Origin: Actinomycetota bacterium
GTDB lineage: Bacteria; Actinomycetota; Actinomycetes; S36-B12
NCBI GenBank assembly: GCA_027729865.1
Contig: JAQCBM010000017.1
Span: 1 to 15,187, forward strand
Length of the DNA stretch: 15,187 bases
Direction: 5' to 3'
A program made the position numbers and the translations under genes. Shown piece after piece: positions 10,559 to 15,187 of the stretch. The notes under the pieces were generated by a model, which saw only the letters and a program-made list of their open reading frames with translations, did not search any database and was not told where the DNA came from. How positions within the stretch are numbered: the first letter of the stretch is position 1; every line of letters begins with the position of its first letter.

Positions 10559-10576
10559 GGCGATGTTCGGATTCCG

Positions 10577-10831
10577 TCAGGAATTCCGGTGGGGGGCCTT
10601 CTTGCCCAGTCCCATCGACTGCATCACCTTGCCCACCACGCCTCCCACGAAGACGAGACCCACACCGACCCAGAACCAAGTCCAGTTCGCCAGGACGATC
10701 GCTACGGTCCCGACGACGAAGGCGAGCGTGATGATTAGCACCGCAGTCCATGCCGCGGGGGTGGAGCCGTGATCATCGTGAGGCTCTTCGTGGTCCGTGT
10801 GTGCCGATTCCGCCGGATTCGTAGCCGTCAT
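10577..10831 (-). CDS. HGxxPAAW family small membrane protein
   Basis: This is an 84-residue protein with a polar, His- and acid-rich N-terminus (residues 1-20), then HGSTPAAW at 21-28, which gives the actinobacterial HGxxPAAW family its name. Two hydrophobic segments follow at about 29-48 and 51-70, with a short basic tail. It is probably a two-pass inner membrane protein; no function is established that I know of. The frame could start at a TTG four codons upstream (10843). The ATG at 10831 is preferred because GGATGG sits 4 nt before it. The gene lies 26 bp after the TIGR02234 gene and 57 bp before the response regulator. Members of this family commonly sit in trp clusters of actinobacteria. 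Confidence 0.85.
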   Translation of the reverse strand: MTATNPAESAHTDHEEPHDDHGSTPAAWTAVLIITLAFVVGTVAIVLANWTWFWVGVGLVFVGGVVGKVMQSMGLGKKAPHRNS

Positions 10832-10857
10832 GAGCCCATCCAATCACGTCCCATATG

Positions 10858-11421
10858 TCAATCTGCGGTTGGATCAACGCCGTGATCCATCGCCTCCCAG
10901 GCGTCCCTGGGTCGATTAGTCGAGCGTTCGTAATTCGCGCCGAGATGGGGCCACAGGTGACCGCGGAGAACCACCGCCGCTCCACCTGCGATCAGCGCTA
11001 GTCCAGCCACGGCTGCAGCGATCGGAAATGCCAATCCAACGGACACGATCTCACCGGCCGAAACGACCTCACCCACCTGAAGAGACAGCGCCGCCTGCGC
11101 ACCAGACCATGCAAGGACTAGTCCCGCGAGCACCACGAGCAGCCCCACCAGTCGCCGGATGATGCCGCGCGAGCCGATGATGCCCGCGACACCGGCGAAA
11201 CCCACGATGGGCATTGCCGCCGCAGCAGGAGCCAGAGCAGATGCACCCAAGGTCTGTTGGGACACAGCCTGCGCGAGCGAGCCTTGGGCATCTCCAAGGA
11301 GGGACTCCTCAACGACTATCCAGGCACCGGACGCGGCCCACCAGGCCAGCGCCGAGCCAGCCACGATCGTCATCAGCACGACCACGTACTGACGCGTGGC
11401 AGAACGGGAGGGGCCACTCAC
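10858..11421 (-). CDS. Tryptophan biosynthesis-associated membrane protein (TIGR02234 family)
   Basis: This 187-residue integral membrane protein has a topology of about four hydrophobic segments, at residues 12-33, 63-83, 90-111 and 126-152. A loop of about 30 residues separates the first two. The C-terminal tail carries LWPHLGANYER (156-166), followed by a polar end. That tail motif, the size, the hydrophobic pattern and the position directly after trpE match the actinobacterial family named for its linkage to trp genes (TIGR02234, Trp_oprn_chp). The biochemical role of the family is not known to me. The start is GTG with AAGG about 7 nt upstream, 24 bp after the trpE stop. An HGxxPAAW protein follows 26 bp later. 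Confidence 0.85.
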   Translation of the reverse strand: MSGPSRSATRQYVVVLMTIVAGSALAWWAASGAWIVVEESLLGDAQGSLAQAVSQQTLGASALAPAAAAMPIVGFAGVAGIIGSRGIIRRLVGLLVVLAGLVLAWSGAQAALSLQVGEVVSAGEIVSVGLAFPIAAAVAGLALIAGGAAVVLRGHLWPHLGANYERSTNRPRDAWEAMDHGVDPTAD

Positions 11422-11445
11422 AACGGAACCTTCACAACGACTCGC

Positions 11446-13002
11446 TCACGATGACCGCGCGCTCACGGGCTGCAAAGATTCGGCCACCGCAATGGCGGAA
11501 AGCACAGCGCCGGCTTTATTGGCGCATTCCTGCGCTTCGGCTATGGGGTCGGAATCGGCGACGATGCCAGCTCCGGCCTGGACGTGAGCGAGTCCACCTT
11601 GGATGACCGCCGTTCGAATGGCGATAGCCATATCAAGGTTTCCGGAGAAGTCGACATAACCCACCACTCCGCCATAGAGCCCTCGCCGGCTGCTTTCGAG
11701 TTCATCGATGATCTCCATCGCCCGCACCTTGGGCGCGCCGCTCAACGTTCCGGCGGGAAAAGTCGCCCGCAACGCATCTAAAGCCACCTGATCGGATTTC
11801 AATTGCCCGGCAACGGTAGACACGATGTGCATCACATGTGAATAGCGCTCGATTTCCATGAACTCAGCGACATCGATCGAGCCGGGCTCGCATACTCGAC
11901 CTAGATCGTTGCGCGCCAGATCAACCAGCATGACGTGTTCGGCACGTTCTTTGGGGTCGGCGAGTAACTCCTCTGACAGGCGCTTGTCTTCCTGGGGATC
12001 TTTACCGCGCGGGCGCGTGCCGGCAATCGGATGCACGGTGCAATGGCCGTCTTCCACAGTCACCAAGGCTTCCGGCGAGGACCCCACCACGTCGAAATGA
12101 CTGACGTCAGACAAAGATCCATCGGGATTGGCCCGAGGAATCCGAATCAAATACATGTAAGGACTCGGATTGGAGGACCGCAACACTCGATAAACGTCGA
12201 GCGCCGAAGCGGTCACGGGGAGCGAGTACCGCTGGGACAGCACGATCTGGAAGGCATCGCCGGCCCTGATGTACTCCTTGGCCCGCTCAACCGAGGCCCG
12301 ATACTCAGCGTCGGGTGTGTGCGCGCGGATGGCTGCGCTATCGCTGGCTGCAAGGTGCGACACCGCCACTCGTGGACTTTCCGCCAGCGCGCCTTCCATC
12401 GCATCGAGTCGGTCACATGCTTCCTGCCAGGCTTCGTCGACACGCTCGTCACTTGCATCGAAGTTGATGGCAGTTGAAATCAAGGTGACGGTTCCACGGA
12501 AGTGATCGAGAACGGCCAAGTCAGTGGCGAGCAGGAACGCCACCTCCGGTACGTCCACCACGGTTGGATTCGCATCCGGGAGTTTCTCGAAGCGCCGTAC
12601 GACGTCGTAGCCGAGAGCACCTACGAATCCACTCATGAAGCGTGGACCACCCTCTGTGGGTGCCTCCGGTGTGTGGAGAACTCCCACAGACGTTCGCAGA
12701 ACGTCCCATGCAGAACCCTCCAGAGGCAGCCCCACGGGAACCTTGCCGACCCAATCGGCACGTCCATCGCGTTCGGTCAGCATCGCTACGGACCGCACGC
12801 CCACGAAGGAATATCGAGACCACGCTCGCCCGGCCTCGGCGGACTCCAGCAAGAATGTTCCCGCGCGATCGCTGCACAGCGTTTCGAACAGCCCAATCGC
12901 GGTCAAGCCATCGGCAAGCAACGTGCGCGTGGCCGGCACAACGCGGCGGTCGGTTGCCAGCACCCTGAACTGTTCAAGCGTCTGCGCCGTGCCCGTACTC
13001 AC
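11446..13002 (-). CDS. trpE: Anthranilate synthase component I TrpE
   Basis: TrpE converts chorismate and ammonia to anthranilate, the first committed step to tryptophan, normally with the amidotransferase TrpG. TrpG is not in this window. The 518-residue protein has the N-terminal regulatory domain with LLES at 51-54 and NPSPYMY at 278-284, both associated with feedback binding of tryptophan in this family. The C-terminal chorismate-binding domain shows IAGTRPRG (326-333), EHVMLVDLARND (355-366), RYSHVMHIVS, and FPAGTLSGAPKVRAMEIIDE (415-434). Length and motifs are complete. The start is GTG in a GTGA overlap with the hisI stop, preceded by a G-rich stretch. This leaves no room for a separate promoter or leader peptide directly before trpE, and suggests co-transcription with the his genes. 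Confidence 0.96.
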   Translation of the reverse strand: MSTGTAQTLEQFRVLATDRRVVPATRTLLADGLTAIGLFETLCSDRAGTFLLESAEAGRAWSRYSFVGVRSVAMLTERDGRADWVGKVPVGLPLEGSAWDVLRTSVGVLHTPEAPTEGGPRFMSGFVGALGYDVVRRFEKLPDANPTVVDVPEVAFLLATDLAVLDHFRGTVTLISTAINFDASDERVDEAWQEACDRLDAMEGALAESPRVAVSHLAASDSAAIRAHTPDAEYRASVERAKEYIRAGDAFQIVLSQRYSLPVTASALDVYRVLRSSNPSPYMYLIRIPRANPDGSLSDVSHFDVVGSSPEALVTVEDGHCTVHPIAGTRPRGKDPQEDKRLSEELLADPKERAEHVMLVDLARNDLGRVCEPGSIDVAEFMEIERYSHVMHIVSTVAGQLKSDQVALDALRATFPAGTLSGAPKVRAMEIIDELESSRRGLYGGVVGYVDFSGNLDMAIAIRTAVIQGGLAHVQAGAGIVADSDPIAEAQECANKAGAVLSAIAVAESLQPVSARSS

Positions 13003-13376
13003 CGGTCACCCCCGGTGTCGAAGCAACTCTCAGCCCCCGTGTGGCACGCCGGTCCAACTTGTTCCACGAGCATCAGGAGCGCATCGCCGTCGCAGTCAAG
13101 CTGGAGCCCCACCACCTTCTGCACATGGCCCGACGTCTCGCCCTTCACCCACTGACGATCACGGCTTCGGGAATAGTAAGTGCCGCGTCGGGTCTCGATA
13201 GTTGACCGCAAGGCTTCCGCGTTCATCCACGCCAGCATCAGAACCCGACCGCTGTCCAGCTGCTGGGTGATGACCGGCACTAGCCCCGCGGCATCGAAGT
13301 CGATCCGCGCTACCGCGTCATCGATCGGAAGATCCAACAGATCAACCGCTTCGCCGGCGATACCCGCGTTATCCAT
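12999..13376 (-). CDS. hisI: Phosphoribosyl-AMP cyclohydrolase HisI
   Basis: HisI opens the adenine ring of phosphoribosyl-AMP to give ProFAR, the substrate of HisA. From the chosen ATG it is 125 residues, the usual size of a monofunctional HisI. There is no fused HisE pyrophosphatase domain, as is common in actinobacteria. The core is VLMLAWMNAEAL, YYSRSRDRQWVKGETSGH, then LDCDGD (Asp94, Asp96, Asp98 as metal ligands; Cys95) and ACHTGAESCF (Cys111, Cys118). The three cysteines are the family's zinc ligands. The start is ambiguous between ATG 13376, an 8-bp overlap with the hisF stop, and ATG 13385, three codons longer. The shorter one is preferred for the tighter junction. The stop overlaps the trpE start by 4 bp. 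Confidence 0.95.
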   Translation of the reverse strand: MDNAGIAGEAVDLLDLPIDDAVARIDFDAAGLVPVITQQLDSGRVLMLAWMNAEALRSTIETRRGTYYSRSRDRQWVKGETSGHVQKVVGLQLDCDGDALLMLVEQVGPACHTGAESCFDTGGDR

Positions 13377-14160
13377 GCGAGACATTGTGCCGTCGTACCG
13401 GGAAGCCTTCGTCTGCCAGCGCCGACTTGGCGTCCTGGATCGACATCTCACGGAAGTGGAAGACGCTGGCAGCCAAGACCGCGTCCGCGCCTGCACGCAC
13501 TGCCACGGGAAAATCCTTCGGGGCACCAGCTCCTCCACTGGCGATGAGCGGCACACTGACCAGCTCCCGCACACGTTCAATGAGTTCAGTGTCGAACCCC
13601 GAGGTGGTGCCGTCGGCATCCATCGAGTTCAGCAAGATCTCCCCTGCCCCACGTTCAACGCCTTCGACCGCCCACGCCAGGGCATCGATGCCGGTCCCGT
13701 TCCGCCCCCCGTGGGTTGTCACTTCGAATCCGCTAGGGGTCGAGGTTCCCGGCGGGCAACGCCGTGCATCCACACTCAAGACCACACACTGGGCACCGAA
13801 ACGCTTACCCGCAGCAGTCAGCAACGCTGGATCGGCGATCGCTGCGGTGTTCAAACTGACCTTGTCCGCACCAGCCCGTAGAAGTCGATCAAAGTCCTCA
13901 ACGGACCGCACTCCCCCACCAACAGTGAGTGGGATGAAAACGGACTCAGCAGTCCTGCGGACGACGTCGTATGTGGTCTCCCGATTGCCCGAGGAAGCGG
14001 TGATATCCAAGAAGACGAGTTCGTCGGCTCCGTCTCGGTCGTAGCGTGCTGCCAGTTCGACGGGATCTCCGGCGTCGCGAAGCCCTTCGAAGTTGACTCC
14101 CTTCACCACGCGTCCGGCATCGACATCCAGACAAGGAATCACCCTGATGGCAAGCGTCAT
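13369..14160 (-). CDS. hisF: Imidazole glycerol phosphate synthase, cyclase subunit HisF
   Basis: HisF is the (beta/alpha)8-barrel synthase subunit that uses ammonia from HisH to turn PRFAR into imidazole glycerol phosphate and AICAR. The 263-residue protein starts MTLAIRVIPCLDVD with catalytic Asp12, and carries the second catalytic residue Asp131 in LSVDARR. Other signatures are VVKGVNFEGLRDAGDP, the phosphate-binding TVGGGVRS (79-86) and IASGGAGAP. The frame is open for 43 more codons upstream, but those lie inside hisA and look nothing like HisF. The ATG at 14160, 7 bp after the hisA stop, is therefore chosen. No clear ribosome-binding site is visible, so translation is probably coupled to hisA. 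The stop codon overlaps the start of hisI. Confidence 0.96.
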   Translation of the reverse strand: MTLAIRVIPCLDVDAGRVVKGVNFEGLRDAGDPVELAARYDRDGADELVFLDITASSGNRETTYDVVRRTAESVFIPLTVGGGVRSVEDFDRLLRAGADKVSLNTAAIADPALLTAAGKRFGAQCVVLSVDARRCPPGTSTPSGFEVTTHGGRNGTGIDALAWAVEGVERGAGEILLNSMDADGTTSGFDTELIERVRELVSVPLIASGGAGAPKDFPVAVRAGADAVLAASVFHFREMSIQDAKSALADEGFPVRRHNVSHG

Positions 14161-14167
14161 GAGCGCG

Positions 14168-14956
14168 TCATGGTCGCGGCGGGCCCCACTCGTACGGGTC
14201 ATAGCGAGCCTCGATGGCCGCAATGGCTTCAGCGAGCGAGAATGCTCCGTCGTACAAGGCCCGGCCGATGATCGCGCCTTCGATTCCATCGGACGTCATG
14301 TCCGCGAGTTTGTGCAGATCCTCGAGGTGACTGATTCCACCGGAGGCAACCACGTGCGCCTTCGTCACTTTGCAGACATCACGAAGCAGATGGAAGTTCG
14401 GCCCCTTCATCGTGCCGTCCTTGTGAACGTCGGTGACCACGTATCGGGCACACCCGGCAGCATCGAGGCGACCCAGCGTTTCCCACAGGTCCCCGCCCTC
14501 GGTGGTCCAGCCGCGCGCCGCCAACGTGTGTCCCTTGACATCCAGACCGACGGCGATTCGATCACCGTGCTCACCGATCACTCGCTCAGTCCAGTCCGGG
14601 TTCTCCAACGCGGCCGTTCCCAAGTTCACTCGAGTGCACCCGGTTGCCAGCGCCGCCGTCAAGGACTCGTCATCGCGAATGCCGCCGGACAACTCGATAC
14701 GTACCTCGTCGCGCAATGAATGCACAACCTGACGAATCACGTCTGCGTTGCTTCCACGACCGAAGGCCGCGTCCAGATCCACCAGGTGGATCCACGTGGC
14801 ACCTTGGTGCACCCAGGAGCGTGCGGCTTCCAAGGGCTTGCCATAGACGGTTTCCGAGCCGGCTTTGCCTTGCACGAGACGGACTGCTTGTCCGTCTGCG
14901 ACATCGACGGCGGGGAGGAGTTCAAGGAGTGGTGGGCGACCGTGGGTTCTGGACAC
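14168..14956 (-). CDS. hisA: Phosphoribosyl isomerase A, HisA (probable bifunctional HisA/TrpF, PriA type)
   Basis: This is a (beta/alpha)8-barrel isomerase of 262 residues that converts ProFAR to PRFAR in histidine synthesis. In actinobacteria the orthologue PriA also isomerises phosphoribosyl anthranilate (the TrpF step). The sequence shows LLPAVDV with general-base Asp18, RLVQGKAGS with Arg26, LVDLDAAFGRGSN, ELSGGIRDDESL, and VVTDVHKDGT with general-acid Asp176. The stretch ARGW (Arg148, Trp150) corresponds to the loop with the Arg and Trp that PriA uses for its two substrates, from family knowledge. No separate trpF is in the window, in keeping with a dual role, but this is inferred. The start is GTG. 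The region just upstream has only a weak AGGG, and a TAGGGT hexamer ends 6 nt before the GTG. hisF follows 7 bp after the stop. Confidence 0.93.
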   Translation of the reverse strand: MSRTHGRPPLLELLPAVDVADGQAVRLVQGKAGSETVYGKPLEAARSWVHQGATWIHLVDLDAAFGRGSNADVIRQVVHSLRDEVRIELSGGIRDDESLTAALATGCTRVNLGTAALENPDWTERVIGEHGDRIAVGLDVKGHTLAARGWTTEGGDLWETLGRLDAAGCARYVVTDVHKDGTMKGPNFHLLRDVCKVTKAHVVASGGISHLEDLHKLADMTSDGIEGAIIGRALYDGAFSLAEAIAAIEARYDPYEWGPPRP

Positions 14957-14962
14957 GGCTCA

Positions 14963-14968
14963 ACCCTA
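14963..14968 (-). promoter_or_regulatory. Candidate -10 element before hisA
   Basis: The hexamer TAGGGT on the minus strand ends 6 nt before the hisA GTG, which fits the TANNNT pattern at the spacing of leaderless transcripts. No convincing -35 hexamer is visible 16-19 bp upstream. The same bases include a weak AGGG that could act as a ribosome-binding site instead. Confidence 0.25.
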
Positions 14969-14992
14969 GGTCACGGTCGACATCGATCCGCG

Positions 14993-15187
14993 TCACCTGG
15001 ACAGTTGCTGCACCCAATTACGCAAGAGCACCGACCCGGCTTCACCTGATTTCTCCGGGTGGAACTGGGTTGCGACGAGCGGCCCGTTCTCTACGGCCGC
15101 AATGAAGCGGCCGCCGTAATCGCTCCAACTCACCAGCGGGGGTCGTTGCATACCAGAAATCGACGCACTCCACTCCCACGACTGAAC
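14993..15187 (-). CDS. hisH: Imidazole glycerol phosphate synthase, glutamine amidotransferase subunit HisH (3' end only)
   Basis: HisH hydrolyses glutamine and channels ammonia to HisF, which makes imidazole glycerol phosphate and AICAR in histidine synthesis. Only the last 64 residues are in the window; the 5' part, with the catalytic cysteine, lies beyond the high-coordinate edge. The visible piece contains QFHPEKSG at residues 41-48 of the fragment. Its His and Glu are the second and third members of the class I amidotransferase Cys-His-Glu triad. The tail LLRNWVQQL is typical of the HisH C-terminus. A TGA stop ends the frame at 14993. The next gene, hisA, starts 36 bp downstream and hisF follows, so the his context supports HisH over other class I amidotransferases. 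The frame is open throughout the visible part. Confidence 0.93.
   Translation of the reverse strand, partial: VQSWEWSASISGMQRPPLVSWSDYGGRFIAAVENGPLVATQFHPEKSGEAGSVLLRNWVQQLSR

Noticed and set aside
12990..13020. Search for a tryptophan leader peptide or attenuator before trpE
   Set aside because: trpE overlaps hisI by 4 bp, so there is no leader; no run of Trp codons is present.
13377..13619. N-terminal extension of HisI by 81 codons
   Set aside because: It lies inside hisF in another frame, and HisI begins near the VDLLDLPIDDAVARIDFD segment.
13180..13881. Plus-strand open frame of 233 codons over hisI/hisF
   Set aside because: It is antisense to strongly conserved HisI and HisF motifs and shows no recognisable protein features.
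14161..14289. N-terminal extension of HisF by 43 codons
   Set aside because: The extension overlaps hisA fully; HisF families begin at the MTLAIRVIPCLDVD stretch.
14093..14719. Plus-strand open frame of 208 codons over hisA
   Set aside because: It is antisense to HisA, with no family resemblance.

Overview
The window is a compact, GC-rich chromosomal segment in which every recognisable gene lies on the minus strand, so transcription runs from high to low coordinates. Gene families and order point to a high-GC actinobacterium (Actinomycetota, probably class Actinomycetes). The evidence is a PriA-like HisA, a monofunctional HisI, the tryptophan-operon-associated membrane protein family (TIGR02234), an HGxxPAAW-family small membrane protein, a DUF2752 protein, an actinobacterial-type Lgt, and frequent GTG starts. 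Genus or order cannot be resolved from this sequence. No rRNA, tRNA, CRISPR or mobile element was seen.

Layout in transcription order: the 3' end of hisH (window edge to 14993), hisA/priA, hisF, hisI (histidine block); trpE, a TIGR02234 membrane protein, an HGxxPAAW membrane protein; an OmpR-family response regulator and its sensor kinase; a DUF2752 membrane protein; trpC, trpB, trpA; a membrane-anchored DsbA-like thioredoxin-fold protein; lgt (lipoprotein diacylglyceryl transferase); and the first 1064 codons of gltB (glutamate synthase large subunit), which runs off the low-coordinate edge. Spacing is very tight: 4-bp stop/start overlaps at hisI-trpE, response regulator-kinase and trpC-trpB, an 8-bp overlap at hisF-hisI, and most other gaps below about 60 bp. 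No gene-free stretch exceeds 106 bp.

Functionally the segment joins histidine and tryptophan synthesis. HisH/HisF make IGP, which goes to histidine, and AICAR. HisA, if it is PriA, serves both pathways as HisA and TrpF. HisI acts one step before HisA. TrpE, TrpC, TrpB and TrpA cover the first and last steps of tryptophan synthesis; trpG, trpD and a separate trpF are not in the window. GltB replenishes glutamate from the glutamine these pathways use. Lgt and the DsbA-like protein serve envelope protein maturation.

The points most worth a second look are: the two-component system placed inside the trp cluster among three small uncharacterised membrane protein families; a candidate leaderless promoter exactly positioned at the trpC GTG start, with a hairpin just upstream, which would make trpCBA separately controllable; a similar -10-like hexamer at hisA; and two overlapping, mutually exclusive inverted repeats in the gltB leader. 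No clearly new enzyme system was found; the protein-coding content is mostly a known actinobacterial his/trp neighbourhood.
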